64,000 bases of DNA from Rhizobium sp. 2MFCol3.1 (GCF_000377565.1 NZ_KB898356.1:1-64000); one strand, 5' to 3'; positions 43,764 to 56,292 are shown, counted from the first letter of the stretch. Notes: generated from the letters alone by a model not told the origin. Program-made: numbers and translations.

Positions 43764-44465
43764 TTAGACGCGCTTGAACGTCAGATAGGCCGAGGACCGC
43801 CCTTCGCGCCGGGCCTTGGCCTCGTAGCGCGTGCTCGGCCAGCCCTCGTAGGGCGTCAGCCAGTCGGCGGCGTTGCTGGCCTGCCAGTCGAAGCCACCAT
43901 GGTCGCGGCATTTGAGCAGCGTCCAGTTCACATAGGTGTCGATGTCGGAGGCGAAGCAGAACAGGCCGCCGGGCTTCAGCACGCGGTGAAAGCGGTCGAG
44001 ATTGGTCTTGGAGACGAAGCGGCGCTTCCAGTGCTTCCGCTTCGGCCAGGGATCCGGGTAGAGCAGGTCGATCTGGTCGATCGATGCATCCGGCAGCCAG
44101 TCGAGCAGCTGCGTCGCATCGTCGTTGTAGACGCGGACGTTGCGGGCGCCGGCATTATCGACGCTGGCAAGCAGCTTCTGCATCGAATTGATGAAGGGCT
44201 CGACGCCGATGAAGCCGGTGGAAGGCGTTTCGATCGCGCGGTGGATCAGATGCTCGCCGCCGCCGAAGCCGATCTCAAGACGGAGCCGGTTGGTCTCGAC
44301 GGGAAAGAGCGTGCTCAGCGGCTCCGGGGGAGCCGCCGAGAGGTCGATGATGAACGCCGGCAAGAGGGTGCTGAGCTTCTCCGCCTGTTGTCCGCGAAGT
44401 GCCTTACCCTTGCGGCGACCGAAGAAAGCCTCGGTCGCGCGTCCGCGACGTTCCATGTCAGTCAT
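43764..44465 (-). CDS. trmB: tRNA (guanine-N7)-methyltransferase
   Basis: The 233-residue methyltransferase makes m7G46 in the tRNA variable loop. It has [12 protein letters not shown] (SAM site, about 79-90), [32 protein letters not shown] (the diagnostic P-D-P-W-P-K-x-x-H) and a C-terminal [11 protein letters not shown]. The start may be 44465 or an ATG nine bases later. It follows metK by four bases, an operon found in rhizobia. Confidence 0.96.
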   Translation of the reverse strand: MTDMERRGRATEAFFGRRKGKALRGQQAEKLSTLLPAFIIDLSAAPPEPLSTLFPVETNRLRLEIGFGGGEHLIHRAIETPSTGFIGVEPFINSMQKLLASVDNAGARNVRVYNDDATQLLDWLPDASIDQIDLLYPDPWPKRKHWKRRFVSKTNLDRFHRVLKPGGLFCFASDIDTYVNWTLLKCRDHGGFDWQASNAADWLTPYEGWPSTRYEAKARREGRSSAYLTFKRV

Positions 44466-44469
44466 CGTC

Positions 44470-45711
<1,242 letters not shown>

Positions 45712-45840
45712 TCCGGGATTCCCCTCAAAGAATAAAAAGCTGCGTAGTGGTACTCAGTTCACGGCTGAAAAACAAGCGCAGAAGGACATAAATATATCTT
45801 TATATCTGCGGCGAAGTGACAAATTTTGCCCAAAAAACGC

Positions 45841-45870
45841 AAAAAAGCGGCCTTTACGACCGCTTTCTCT
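45841..45870. terminator. Intrinsic terminator after praR
   Basis: On the minus strand AAAGCGG and CCGCTTT pair around a 9-base loop and are followed by T residues; the other strand also has A/T runs. It separates praR from metK. Confidence 0.75.
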
Positions 45871-45891
45871 ATTATGACTTATGAGGGATGC

Positions 45892-46311
45892 TTATTCGGA
45901 GTCGGCTTCGGCGGCGAGCGCCTTGACCAATTCGACGACCTTGCGGCGCACCTTGGGATCGGTGATCTTCACGAAGGCGCGGTTCAGCTGCAGGCCTTCC
46001 GAGGACGACAAGAAGTCGACCACGTAGTTGGAGCTGGAGGCTTCCGCCATGCCACCCGCCATGCCAGCGTTCTCGCCCGGCGCATCCTCGAAGAAGAAGG
46101 AGACCGGAACGTTCAGAATGCTGGAGATGTTCTGCAGCCGGCTCGCGCCGACGCGGTTGGTGCCTTTTTCGTATTTCTGGATCTGCTGGAATGTAATGCC
46201 AAGGCTTTCCCCAAGCTTTTCCTGGCTCATTCCAAGCATAGTCCGGCGAAGGCGAATACGGCTGCCGACGTGAATGTCGATCGGGTTCGGCTTCTTCTTG
46301 TTCTCAATCAT
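45892..46311 (-). CDS. praR: XRE-type helix-turn-helix regulator PraR (PhrR)
   Basis: The 139-residue DNA-binding protein has an XRE domain at about 13-70 (IRLRRTMLGMSQEKLGESLGITFQQIQKYEKGTNRVGASRLQNIS) followed by an acidic tail with FVKITDPKVRRKVVELVKALA. The position between lnt and metK and the sequence correspond to rhizobial PraR/PhrR, a repressor linked to quorum sensing, biofilm formation and low-pH response. Downstream lies a terminator. Confidence 0.85.
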   Translation of the reverse strand: MIENKKKPNPIDIHVGSRIRLRRTMLGMSQEKLGESLGITFQQIQKYEKGTNRVGASRLQNISSILNVPVSFFFEDAPGENAGMAGGMAEASSSNYVVDFLSSSEGLQLNRAFVKITDPKVRRKVVELVKALAAEADSE

Positions 46312-46437
46312 GGTGCTGCCCTAACAATAATTCTGCCCTTGTTTAAACCGGCACGCCCAAACCCATCCCCAAAACGCCACGTTGCAAAGTGCGATCTATT
46401 CACCTTGAACCATACGTTAAGAATGCCGATCCTAACC

Positions 46438-46466
46438 ACTATGCAATTTTAGGGGTTTTCGGTCAA
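46438..46466 (-). promoter_or_regulatory. Promoter of praR, overlapping the end of lnt
   Basis: On the minus strand TTGACC (46466-46461), 17 bases, CATAGT (46443-46438). The -35 overlaps the lnt stop codon. This predicts a leader of about 120 bases. Confidence 0.6.
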
Positions 46467-48067
46467 TTACGCTTGAAAACAAAACCAAAACGCGAAGCCA
46501 TTGCAATTGCAAGCAGAAGTGTTTCGATCAACCAGAAGTACGTTTCGCGTGACAGCGGCAGATGGGTCGGAGAGGCGAAACTATCAAGGGTTGCGTCAAT
46601 AAAGCCGGTCTCATTGAGCGAAAGACCTGCAATAATTTCACCACGGGGGCTGACAAGGGCGGAAATCCCGCTATTGCCGTCGCGAATCAGCGGCAGACCC
46701 GTTTCCACGGCCCGAACGCGGGCCTGCTGGAAGTGCTGGTAGGGGCCGGGCGTGGCGCCAAACCAGGCATCGTTGGTGATGTTCAAAATGGCCAATGCCG
46801 AGCCGATATCGCCGGTCATTTCTCCAGGGAAAATGATCTCGTAGCAGACCAGCGGATAGAGCTTCAGTCCGCTTGGCAGCGTCAGCAGCTGGCGCGTGGC
46901 GGCCGCCGAGAAGCCGCCGGGCATCTCGACGATATTCTGGATGCCGAACTCACTCAGCAGGCTCTCGAACGGCATGTATTCGCCGAACGGCACGAGGTGC
47001 ACCTTGTCCGAGGCGGCGATGATCTGGCCACGACCGTCGATCACGTAGATCGAATTATAGTAGCGCGGCGGATTGCCGGGACCCATGTCCTCGGCGCGCA
47101 CGGCGCCGGCCAGCAGCACCTGGTTGTCATCAAGCGTATCGGCGATCCTTGTCAGCGCATCCTGGTTATCGGTGAGGATGAACGGGATCGCCGTCTCCGG
47201 CCAGACGATGATGTCGGGCTTGCGGCCGCCATCCTTGGGCGCCTCGGCCGAGAGCTTCAGATGCTTCTCGAAGATCGCCGCCCGGTCGGCGTCGTTGTCC
47301 ATCTTGGCGCTCTGGTCGATCATCGGCTGCACGAGGCGGATGACGGGGCTCTTGTCGGTCGTGGCGGCAACCGGCTTCGGTGCGCCGTAAAGCACATAGC
47401 CGCCATATCCGACATGCGCGGCAAGCAGCAGCAGTGCCAGCGAAATGCCGGTTTTGGCGCCCTGCTTGGTACCCAGGAGGGCAGGAGCGGCGAAAACGAA
47501 GACGGACAGCGCGGTGATGCCCATGATCCCGATGATATGGGCCGACTGCATCATCACGGGCACCGGCGTCATGCCATAGCCGATCGCGTTCCACGGAAAG
47601 CCGGTGAAGAGCACGCTGCGCGCCCATTCCAGCAGGCCGAAGCTCGCCGCCAGCGCCGCGATCCGCCCGACGCCATCGGACCAAAGGATGCGGGCAAGTG
47701 CGGTCGCCAGGCCGTAGAAGATCGCCAGCACCGCCGGAAGCCCGAAGATCGCCAGCGGCAGCGCCCAGGCAAACTCCTCGGCATCGATCATCAGCGCATG
47801 CCCGAGCCACCAGAGGCCGGCGACGAAATAGCCGAAGCCGAACAGCCAGCCGGTGACGAAGGACGGCCAGAGGCGCCCGATGATGCCGCTGTCGGGTGCG
47901 GCCGCGGCACCGTCGATCAGCCAGACCAGCAGCGTGAAGGACACGAACATCGCGGCGAAGAAGCCGATGGGGGGGAGGGCCAGAACGCCGAAAGCGCCTG
48001 CAAGGATCGCCAGCAGCACTCTCTTGTAGCCCCAGACCAGGATGACCCTGTCGGCAATTCGCTCCAT
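46463..48067 (-). CDS. lnt: Apolipoprotein N-acyltransferase
   Basis: The 534-residue inner-membrane enzyme adds the third acyl chain to lipoproteins. N-terminal membrane segments (about 10-200) are followed by a periplasmic nitrilase-fold domain with Glu in WPETAIPF, Lys in the loop before HLVPFGEYMPFE, and Cys in YPLVCYEIIFPG. A C-terminal helix closes the protein. The ATG at 48067 is preferred to a GTG two codons upstream. Its 3' end carries the praR promoter. It follows the CBS-domain gene. Confidence 0.95.
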   Translation of the reverse strand: MERIADRVILVWGYKRVLLAILAGAFGVLALPPIGFFAAMFVSFTLLVWLIDGAAAAPDSGIIGRLWPSFVTGWLFGFGYFVAGLWWLGHALMIDAEEFAWALPLAIFGLPAVLAIFYGLATALARILWSDGVGRIAALAASFGLLEWARSVLFTGFPWNAIGYGMTPVPVMMQSAHIIGIMGITALSVFVFAAPALLGTKQGAKTGISLALLLLAAHVGYGGYVLYGAPKPVAATTDKSPVIRLVQPMIDQSAKMDNDADRAAIFEKHLKLSAEAPKDGGRKPDIIVWPETAIPFILTDNQDALTRIADTLDDNQVLLAGAVRAEDMGPGNPPRYYNSIYVIDGRGQIIAASDKVHLVPFGEYMPFESLLSEFGIQNIVEMPGGFSAAATRQLLTLPSGLKLYPLVCYEIIFPGEMTGDIGSALAILNITNDAWFGATPGPYQHFQQARVRAVETGLPLIRDGNSGISALVSPRGEIIAGLSLNETGFIDATLDSFASPTHLPLSRETYFWLIETLLLAIAMASRFGFVFKRN

Positions 48068-48144
48068 GCGCACCCCACCAATCCGCGAATCAACTGAGGT
48101 CGCAGTGTTTCAAAAAAGCCGCCCGTTGTCGTGGTTGGCAGTGA

Positions 48145-49296
48145 TCAGTTTGCCGTCGGCGTCTCGCTCTGGCGTTCGTCGCCGTGGTCGAGACCGATTG
48201 CGCCGTCACCATCGCTCTTCGCGCGCCGGCGGATGGCCTGACGCTTGCGGGTAATCCGCACGCGCTTGATGCGGCGCGGATCGGCGTCGAGAATGTGGAA
48301 CTCGAAGCCCGGCAGCGCCTGAACGACTTCGCCGCGCACCGGAATGCGTCCGAGTTCGGAGAAGATCAGCCCGCCCAGCGTATCGACTTCGTCGACCTGC
48401 TCGGTGATGTCGAAATCCGGGCCGATGGCTTCGGCGATATCCTCAAGCTCGACGCGGGCGTCGGCCACGAACATGTCCTCGGAGACGCGCTTGAACATGA
48501 CTTCTTCGTCGTCATGCTCGTCGTCGATATCGCCGACGACCATTTCCACGATGTCCTCATGCGAGGCTAGGCCGTCGGTGCCGCCATACTCGTCGATGAC
48601 GAGCGCCATCTGCGTGCGGTTCACCTGCATGCGGCGCAACAGGTCGGAGGCCAGCATAGAGGGCGGAACGAACAGGATCTTGCGGATGATGCCCGCTTCG
48701 GAAAGCGTCTTCTGCAGGTCCACGCGGGCAAGGTCGAAATTCGGCTTGGCCGAACGCGGCGCCTTCTGCAGGTTCTCCGGCGCGACCTCGACGATCGGCT
48801 CGGCGCCCTTGGTGGCCTTGGTCGATCCACGGCGCTTGTTGCGCGCCTGTTTGGCGACGTAGGAGAGGAGATCGCGGATGTGCACCATCCCGCGCGGATC
48901 ATCCAGCGTCTCGGCATAGACGGGCATGCGCGAGCGGCCGGATTCCTCGAACAGGATCATCAGCTCGCCGATGGTGATGGTCTGGTCCACCGCCTCGATA
49001 TCGGCGCGCGGCACCATCACGTCGGCAACGCGCACTTCGCGGAAGCGCAGGATGTTGTTGAGCATCGCCTTCTCGTCGGCGGAGAAGGCATCGCCATCGG
49101 CCGCGTCGGTCATCAGCGCGTCGGCAAGGTCTTCGCGGATGCGCGAACCCTGCTGTGGCCTCAATATGCGGGCAGCCCGCGACCAGAAGGATTGGGATCG
49201 TCCGGACTGCCTGCTACTACTGCCACCCTCGTCGGAGGATGATTGATCGGCGGTGTCCTTGGCCTCGGTGGCCGGTCTCGTCGTAAAGTCGCTCAT
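48145..49296 (-). CDS. CorC/TlyC-type CBS-domain protein
   Basis: The 383-residue protein has an N-terminal acidic/Ser-rich segment, a CBS-domain pair (about 90-245, [16 protein letters not shown] and the [22 protein letters not shown] region) and a C-terminal CorC_HlyC transporter-associated domain ending [20 protein letters not shown]. It may modulate ion transport or respond to Mg/Co efflux. The start overlaps the ybeY stop (ATGA at 49293-49296). It lies between ybeY and lnt, an old neighbourhood. Confidence 0.92.
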   Translation of the reverse strand: MSDFTTRPATEAKDTADQSSSDEGGSSSRQSGRSQSFWSRAARILRPQQGSRIREDLADALMTDAADGDAFSADEKAMLNNILRFREVRVADVMVPRADIEAVDQTITIGELMILFEESGRSRMPVYAETLDDPRGMVHIRDLLSYVAKQARNKRRGSTKATKGAEPIVEVAPENLQKAPRSAKPNFDLARVDLQKTLSEAGIIRKILFVPPSMLASDLLRRMQVNRTQMALVIDEYGGTDGLASHEDIVEMVVGDIDDEHDDEEVMFKRVSEDMFVADARVELEDIAEAIGPDFDITEQVDEVDTLGGLIFSELGRIPVRGEVVQALPGFEFHILDADPRRIKRVRITRKRQAIRRRAKSDGDGAIGLDHGDERQSETPTAN

Positions 49297-49808
49297 GGTT
49301 CCATTTTAAGGTCTTGACCCTCGTATGGGTCAGATAGGCCGAGTTTCGCCAAAATGCGAGTCTCCAGCCCCTCCATTATCTCGGCTTCGGTATCATTATT
49401 ATGATCGTAGCCGAAGAGATGCAAGAAGCCGTGCACCATTAGGTGGGTGAGATGGTCGTCGAAACTCTTTTCGAGCTCGACCGCCTCGCGGGCCACGGTC
49501 TCCCTGGCGATGATGATATCGCCAAGCATCGGCCCTGGAACCTTGCCCGGCTGAACCGGGAAGGCGGGGAATGAAAGCACGTTGGTCGGCTTGTCCTTGC
49601 CGCGCCATTCCGCGTTGATGTCCTGGATGGAGGCGTCGTCGGTGAAGACCAGCGACACCTCGGGGACCATTTTCGGAAACGGCTGCTTCTCGGTCTCGCG
49701 CAGATAGGTCGCGGCCGTTTCCAGCACGCGGTCGGCCAGCGCGTGGAGCGCGTCTTCGGAGGGCCATTCGCCCTCCTCGATGCTGATCTGTATGTCGAGT
49801 TCGGCCAT
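49293..49808 (-). CDS. ybeY: Endoribonuclease YbeY
   Basis: The 171-residue metal-dependent endoribonuclease is used in 16S rRNA 3' maturation and ribosome quality control. The zinc triad lies in [11 protein letters not shown] (H-x3-H-x5-H). In Sinorhizobium it also influences small-RNA regulation. Its ATG overlaps the phoH stop by one base and its stop overlaps the next start, so phoH-ybeY-corC-like are translationally coupled. Confidence 0.96.
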   Translation of the reverse strand: MAELDIQISIEEGEWPSEDALHALADRVLETAATYLRETEKQPFPKMVPEVSLVFTDDASIQDINAEWRGKDKPTNVLSFPAFPVQPGKVPGPMLGDIIIARETVAREAVELEKSFDDHLTHLMVHGFLHLFGYDHNNDTEAEIMEGLETRILAKLGLSDPYEGQDLKMEP

Positions 49809-50860
49809 CAGTCCTGCTGCGCGGCCTCTGCTGTATCAGTCAGATAGGTCGCGTCGTAGGCGCGAACGATGCGGCCGACCAGCGGATGGCGCACGACATC
49901 GGTGTCCTTGAAGCGGATGATCGAGATGCCCTCGACACCGTTCAAGAGCTGCAGCGCCTCGACCAGGCCCGACTTGACGCCGCGCGGGAGGTCGATCTGG
50001 CTCGGGTCGCCGGTCACGATCATGCGCGAGTTTTCGCCGAGACGGGTCAGGAACATCTTCATCTGCATCGACGTCGTGTTCTGCGCCTCGTCGAGGATGA
50101 CGGCAGCGTTGGACAGCGTGCGACCGCGCATGAAGGCCAGCGGCGCGATTTCGATGACGCCGGCGGTGATGGCACGATCGACCTTGTCGGCTGGCATCAT
50201 GTCATAGAGCGCGTCGTAGAGCGGACGCAGATAGGGATCGACCTTCTCCTTCATGTCTCCGGGCAGGAAGCCCAGGCGCTCGCCGGCTTCGACAGCCGGA
50301 CGAGAGAGGATGATCTTTTCGACGACGCCGCGCTCCAGAAGCTGGGCGGCGTGAGCAACGGCGAGATAGGTCTTGCCGGTACCGGCGGGGCCACAGCCGA
50401 AGACGAGTTCGGAGCGCTCGAGCGCACGCAGATAGGCATCCTGCGTCGGCGTGCGGGCAATGATGGTCTTCTTGCGCGTGGAAACCTGCGCCATCGTCAG
50501 CTTGGCCTTCTTCTCCATCGTCGGCAGGCTCAGCTGATCGTCGGCTGCAACAGCCATGCGGATCGCGCCCTCGACGTCGGAACGTTCCACGCTGCCGCCC
50601 TTCTGGAGCTTGTCGTAGAGATAGTCCAGCGTGCGGCGCGCCTGGTTGGTGGTGACGATGTCACCCGAGATCACGACGGAGTTGCCTCGCGCTCGGGCGT
50701 CGATGTTCAGGCGTTCCTCGAGAAGCTTGAGGTTCTGGTCGAATTGACCAAACAGTTCGCTGGCGAACCGATTGTTTTCGAACGTCAGAATAAAGTGATT
50801 GGCGTCGCTCGCGATGCGTGGGTGGCGCGGTGAAGAAGAAACCAATTCTTGTCCGTTCAA
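49808..50860 (-). CDS. PhoH-family ATPase (YbeZ)
   Basis: The 350-residue protein has a Walker [11 protein letters not shown] (Lys163) and Walker [11 protein letters not shown], and functions with YbeY in ribosome maturation. The start is a TTG at 50860 with AAGGAG nine bases upstream; no closer ATG exists before residue 102, so TTG is likely real. It follows miaB by 18 bases. Confidence 0.93.
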   Translation of the reverse strand: MNGQELVSSSPRHPRIASDANHFILTFENNRFASELFGQFDQNLKLLEERLNIDARARGNSVVISGDIVTTNQARRTLDYLYDKLQKGGSVERSDVEGAIRMAVAADDQLSLPTMEKKAKLTMAQVSTRKKTIIARTPTQDAYLRALERSELVFGCGPAGTGKTYLAVAHAAQLLERGVVEKIILSRPAVEAGERLGFLPGDMKEKVDPYLRPLYDALYDMMPADKVDRAITAGVIEIAPLAFMRGRTLSNAAVILDEAQNTTSMQMKMFLTRLGENSRMIVTGDPSQIDLPRGVKSGLVEALQLLNGVEGISIIRFKDTDVVRHPLVGRIVRAYDATYLTDTAEAAQQD

Positions 50861-50878
50861 GCGGTCGAGCTCCTTGAG

Positions 50879-52288
<1,410 letters not shown>

Positions 52289-52293
52289 GCCGG

Positions 52294-52506
52294 CTATTTA
52301 GTGGTTTTTGACGCGCGAGAAAAGGGCTTGTTATCCCGTCTTCCGGTGGCGTCGAACTTGGGGAGCCCGATCACGGCATCGGCCCAATCGGCTGCCTTGC
52401 TGGCAGGGTTCTCGGCATCCTCTTTCGCCATGCGCTCGATCTCGTCATCGGAGAGCGCCCGGATGCGTGCCCAATCTGTGTTTGCTTCCGCTTTTCGCTT
52501 TGCCAT
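52294..52506 (-). CDS. Small protein resembling the N-terminal part of BrnA-type antitoxins
   Basis: The 70-residue basic/acidic protein has [35 protein letters not shown], which resembles the N-terminus of BrnA antitoxins (COG3514). Unlike BrnA it lacks a ribbon-helix-helix segment and there is no brnT beside it. It sits between plsC and miaB. The ATG at 52506 is used. I cannot assign a function; it may be a stand-alone conserved small protein. Confidence 0.6.
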   Translation of the reverse strand: MAKRKAEANTDWARIRALSDDEIERMAKEDAENPASKAADWADAVIGLPKFDATGRRDNKPFSRASKTTK

Positions 52507-52570
52507 GCCAGACGGTTCTCCAGCGTCAGCTTTGAAGTCTGCAAGATTATGCCGATGTCGGCAACGGCTT

Positions 52571-53380
52571 TTACGCTTGGTCGTCCCGGCCCCTGAGCGC
52601 CGAACCAAGCATGGCGCGGATACGGCTGGCGATCGTAGCGCTGACCTGCTTGCGGTTGGTCTCGGCGCTGTAGGAGACGGCTTCGCCGAAGTGGACATCG
52701 ACGTCGAAGGCGCCGCAGCGGAGCATGTCTTTCAGGTGCGGCAGCATCTCGACATCGCCGGGCCAGGAGGCGAGCGGGCGGTGGTAGCGGCCCATGGGGA
52801 GGCCGTGCACGCCGGTATAGGCGACCGCGACGGGCTGCACGATGACGGTGCCGGTGGGCGATGCGGGCACGGCCATGGCGGCCGCGCCGAACAGCGAGGA
52901 TTTCACCTCGAGCAGCCTGTTGCCATCAGACGTCGTGCCCTCTGGAAACAGCACGACGATCTCGCCGTCGGCCATGCGCGCGGCGATCTCGCTCACCTGG
53001 TTGCCGGTGTTGCGCTTTTCCTCGCGCACCACGAACACGCTCTTTTGCAGCTTGGCGAGCGTGCCGAAGATCGGCCAGTCACGCACCTCGTTCTTGGCAA
53101 TGAAGGCGACGTCGGCGATTGAGGACAGCACCATGATGTCCATCCACGAGGAATGGTTGGCGCACAGCATCAGCGGCCGGTGTGTTTCCATCTGCCCGTG
53201 AACGCGAACCCGGATGCCGAGACAGAAGCAGATGATCCGGTGCCAGACGCGCGGCAGCCAGCGGCGCATCTTCCAGTCGTAGCGCAGGGCAAGAAGCTGC
53301 CAGGGCATGAGCAGGATACTGGCGATGAGAATGACGATGCCGGCGAGGGCGACGCGCAGCCAGGCGATCAAATCGAACAC
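52571..53380 (-). CDS. plsC: 1-acyl-sn-glycerol-3-phosphate acyltransferase
   Basis: The 269-residue membrane acyltransferase is of the PlsC family and makes phosphatidic acid. The N-terminal hydrophobic helix is followed by the H-x4-D motif in ANHSSWMD, VFVVREEKR and FPEGTTSDG. The start is GTG at 53380, with GGAG close before it. Length and motif order are standard. It lies between mur and the BrnA-like gene. Confidence 0.92.
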   Translation of the reverse strand: MFDLIAWLRVALAGIVILIASILLMPWQLLALRYDWKMRRWLPRVWHRIICFCLGIRVRVHGQMETHRPLMLCANHSSWMDIMVLSSIADVAFIAKNEVRDWPIFGTLAKLQKSVFVVREEKRNTGNQVSEIAARMADGEIVVLFPEGTTSDGNRLLEVKSSLFGAAAMAVPASPTGTVIVQPVAVAYTGVHGLPMGRYHRPLASWPGDVEMLPHLKDMLRCGAFDVDVHFGEAVSYSAETNRKQVSATIASRIRAMLGSALRGRDDQA

Positions 53381-53404
53381 TCCGCGGCTGCACGCATCAT
53401 GATA

Positions 53405-53833
53405 TCAGTGATCGTCCTTCTTGAGCGGTATGCCGTAGAGTTCGAGCCGGTGATCCACCAGCGTGAAGCCGTGCTCGCGGGCGATCCGCTCCTGCAGCGC
53501 CTCGATCTCCGGCGAGCGGAACTCGATGACGACGCCGGTCTTCAGGTCGATCAAGTGATCGTGATGCTCTTCCGGCACCGTCTCGTAGCGCGAGCGGCCG
53601 TCGCGGAAGTCGTGGCGGGCGATGATGCCGGCGTCCTCGAACAGCTTGACGGTGCGGTAGACGGTGGAAATCGAGATCTTGGCGTCGACCTTCACCGAGC
53701 GGCGATAGAGCTCTTCCACGTCGGGATGGTCTTCTGATTCCTCGAGAATGCGCGCAATGACCCGGCGCTGCTCCGTCATGCGCATGCCGCGCTCGGTGCA
53801 GAGTTCCTCGAGGGTCTTTGCCACATCCGTCAT
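53405..53833 (-). CDS. mur: Fur-family manganese regulator Mur
   Basis: The 142-residue Fur-fold metalloregulator has an N-terminal winged helix (EELCTERGMRMTEQRRVIARILEESEDHPDVEELYRR), DNA-contact YRTVKLFEDAG, and the metal motif HHDHLID. In rhizobia this Fur-like protein is Mur, which represses manganese uptake (mntABCD/sitABCD) in response to Mn rather than iron. No CxxC site, consistent with Mur. The ATG at 53833 is preferred over the upstream in-frame Met. It lies between rimI and plsC. Confidence 0.88.
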   Translation of the reverse strand: MTDVAKTLEELCTERGMRMTEQRRVIARILEESEDHPDVEELYRRSVKVDAKISISTVYRTVKLFEDAGIIARHDFRDGRSRYETVPEEHHDHLIDLKTGVVIEFRSPEIEALQERIAREHGFTLVDHRLELYGIPLKKDDH

Positions 53834-53869
53834 CAGGAGCCTTTCGATAGTCAACGTCTCAAGACGGAA

Positions 53870-54370
53870 CTAGCGAAGAATACGCTTCATGACAAGCGCC
53901 GTGGACACGTCGCCATTGGCGTCCTTGTAGTATCCACGGCGTTCTCCGACCTGGTCGAAACCGAGCTTGCGGTAAAGTCCGAGTGCCGCGACGTTGCCCT
54001 TGTCGACCTCGAGGAAGATGCTCTCGCCGCCGCGCTGCTTTGCCTCGCGCATCGCCGCCTGCATCAGTCGCCATCCAAGCCCCGACCGCCCGACCTTCGC
54101 CTGCACGGCGATGGTCAGGATCTCGGCCTCGCCGGCAACCTCACGCGCCAGGACGAAGCCCGGCAGCGGCTTTTTCAGGAAAGCATTCGTCTGCCGCGCC
54201 ACGAAGCCGAAGACGTTGCCCTGGCTGAGCAGGCTGTAGAACTCGCCATCGCCCCAGGGACGCGCGAAGCGCTCTCCATGCAGTGTCGAGACCGCATGGC
54301 AATCATCGGCATCCATGGGGATGATTTCGAATTCCGGCTTCAGCGACAGATAGGATTCCAGCATGGTCAT
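53870..54370 (-). CDS. rimI: Ribosomal-protein-alanine N-acetyltransferase RimI
   Basis: The 166-residue GNAT acetyltransferase modifies the N-terminus of S18 and perhaps other proteins. The acetyl-CoA loop is in VGRSGLGWRLMQAAMREAKQRG (R/Q-x-x-G-x-G/A). The ATG at 54370 overlaps the tsaB stop as ATGA, so the two genes are coupled as in many bacteria. Confidence 0.9.
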   Translation of the reverse strand: MTMLESYLSLKPEFEIIPMDADDCHAVSTLHGERFARPWGDGEFYSLLSQGNVFGFVARQTNAFLKKPLPGFVLAREVAGEAEILTIAVQAKVGRSGLGWRLMQAAMREAKQRGGESIFLEVDKGNVAALGLYRKLGFDQVGERRGYYKDANGDVSTALVMKRILR

Positions 54371-55026
54371 ACTCGCGCAATCGCAAACCCGGCCTGCGGC
54401 TTGGCGTCAGGTCCGCGCAGATAAAGTGGCTTCGGCTTTCCGGAAGAGGGGTCGGCGGCAGCGGCAAGGCGCGCCACGATGGAGATGGGGAAATGGTTGG
54501 CGTGTTCGCCTGTCGCGTCCGGCCGCAGCAAGGGTGTCGCCGAGCCGGTGATAACGCCGTCGAAGGATGCCGCGAAGGCCTGCGCGTCCTCGACGGTCAC
54601 GGCCCTGGCTTCATCGAGCGGCGTGCCGTCGGCGTCGAAGGCCTGCAGATAAATCTCGTTGCGCTTGGCATCCATGGCGGCCAGCACCTGTCGGCCCGGC
54701 GAGCGCTCACGTTCGGCTTCGGCCATGACCGCGAGCGTCGTGATGCCGACAGCGGGCACGCCAAGCGAAAGGGCAAAGCCACGGGCGGCGGCAACGCCGA
54801 CGCGGATGCCGGTGAAAGAGCCCGGACCGATGGTGACGGCAACACGCTCGACATCGGAAAGCTGAACTCCCGCCTGATCCAGCGCGCGATCCACGATCCC
54901 CATCAGATGCTCTGCATGCCCCTTGCCGATCATGTCCGATGCCTCCCCCAGCACCGTATTCCTGCTGCTGTCATAGACAGAAGCAGCGCAATCCACACCT
55001 GCGGTGTCGAGCGCCAGTATGATCAT
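54367..55026 (-). CDS. tsaB: tRNA threonylcarbamoyladenosine biosynthesis protein TsaB
   Basis: The 219-residue ASKHA-fold protein works with TsaD and TsaE in t6A37 formation. It has ILALDTAGVDCAASV, GKGHAEHLM and TIGPGSFTGIRVGVAAARG. The ATG at 55026 (MIILALDT) is the normal start; upstream codons are not conserved. It is followed by coupled rimI and then mur. Confidence 0.94.
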   Translation of the reverse strand: MIILALDTAGVDCAASVYDSSRNTVLGEASDMIGKGHAEHLMGIVDRALDQAGVQLSDVERVAVTIGPGSFTGIRVGVAAARGFALSLGVPAVGITTLAVMAEAERERSPGRQVLAAMDAKRNEIYLQAFDADGTPLDEARAVTVEDAQAFAASFDGVITGSATPLLRPDATGEHANHFPISIVARLAAAADPSSGKPKPLYLRGPDAKPQAGFAIARV

Positions 55027-55123
55027 GGCATCTATTTCCGAATAAACCGTTCCTGACCTGTCCATACATCGCAAAACGCCGCGTTTGCAAACGCCGCATC
55101 ATCGCGAATGTCGGTTCAGCGCG

Positions 55124-55690
55124 TCAGACGGCTTCGACTTCCTGAACTTCCGGCACGAAATGGCGCAAAAGGTTCTGAACGCCGTGCTTCAGCGTTGCCG
55201 TCGAGGACGGGCAACCCGCGCACGAGCCCTTCATGTTCAAATAGACGGTGCCGTCCTTGAAGCCGCGGAAAGTGATGTCGCCGCCATCCTGGGCAACGGC
55301 CGGACGCACACGCGTCTCCAGCAGTTCCTTGATGGTCAGAACGATCGTCTCGTCACCCTCGTCGAAGAATTCGCCATCGGCATCGGCTGCTTCACCAAGA
55401 ACGGAGGAAGCGCCCATCACCGGCTTGCCGGACATGAAATGCTCCATGATCGAGCCGAGGATGGCGGGCTTCAGGTGCTGCCACTCCTGGTCTTCCTTGG
55501 AGACGCTGATGAAATCGTAACCGAAATAGACGCCGGTGACGCCGTTGATCTCGAACAGGCGCGCGGCGAGCGGCGAGGCAGCCGCTTCCTCGCGATTGCG
55601 GAACTCGGCGGTGCCGCTCTCCATGACGATCTTGCCCGGCAGGAACTTCTGCGTGGACGGGTTCGGCGTGGCTTCGGTCTGGATAAACAT
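55124..55690 (-). CDS. NifU-like Fe-S scaffold/carrier protein (Nfu type)
   Basis: The 188-residue protein begins MFIQTEATPNPSTQKFLPG, the Nfu N-terminal domain, and ends in a NifU C-terminal domain with the cluster motif CAGCPSS (CxxC). Nfu proteins carry [4Fe-4S] clusters to targets. This is the housekeeping family, not nodulation-specific nifU. It lies between tsaB and the universal stress protein gene on the same strand. Confidence 0.94.
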   Translation of the reverse strand: MFIQTEATPNPSTQKFLPGKIVMESGTAEFRNREEAAASPLAARLFEINGVTGVYFGYDFISVSKEDQEWQHLKPAILGSIMEHFMSGKPVMGASSVLGEAADADGEFFDEGDETIVLTIKELLETRVRPAVAQDGGDITFRGFKDGTVYLNMKGSCAGCPSSTATLKHGVQNLLRHFVPEVQEVEAV

Positions 55691-55800
55691 GGTGCTCTCC
55701 GTGCGGCAGGCGCGCGCCCGCGACGTATTTAGAATTCTTCAAAAGTAGAAATAAGCCGTTTGGCCTCGCTATTCAAGAGATTGATACTCAAGAAAGCGCT

Positions 55801-56292
55801 TTATGCCAACGCGTCCAGTTCCTCATCGCTCAGTGTATCAGGCAAGACGGTGACGGGGATGGGAAAGGCCGCACCACGACCGGCGACCGATGCCACCAAC
55901 GGCCCCGGACCTTCCTTGGCGGAGCTTGCGGCCAGCACCAGAATGGCGATGTCGCGGTCGTCCTCGATGACGGCGTTGATCTGCTCGGCAGCACCGCCTT
56001 CGCGAATGACGATCTCCGGCTCGATGCCGATATTCTCGCGCACCAGCTGGGCCGACTTGGCGACAACCGCTTCGGCTTCCTCGCGTGCTTCGGCCCGCAT
56101 GATCTCCTCGACCCCCAGCCACTGCTGGAAGTCGCCATCGGGGATCACGTAGACGAGCACCAATCCGCCATTGGAATTCTTGGCGCGCCGGCCGGCATAA
56201 TGGACGGCGCGTTGGCATTCGGGCGTGTCATCGATCACGGCCATGAACTTGCGGCGGTGACCTTCGAGCCGTGAGAGTCGTTTTGATACCAT
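55801..56292 (-). CDS. Universal stress protein (UspA family)
   Basis: The 163-residue single-domain Usp has KFMAVIDDTPECQRAVHYAGRRAKNSNGGLVLVYVI at the N-terminus, then a long helix and INAVIEDDRDIAILVLAASS. The ATP-binding G-x2-G-x9-G(S/T) loop appears modified at the C-terminal end (SVAGRGAAFPIPVTVLP). The ATG at 56292 is chosen; upstream sequence is not typical of the family. It probably acts in the general stress response. Confidence 0.85.
   Translation of the reverse strand: MVSKRLSRLEGHRRKFMAVIDDTPECQRAVHYAGRRAKNSNGGLVLVYVIPDGDFQQWLGVEEIMRAEAREEAEAVVAKSAQLVRENIGIEPEIVIREGGAAEQINAVIEDDRDIAILVLAASSAKEGPGPLVASVAGRGAAFPIPVTVLPDTLSDEELDALA

Noticed and set aside
45712..45830. SAM riboswitch in the metK leader
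   Set aside because: I could not fit the SAM-II or related patterns; the leader is simply AT-rich.
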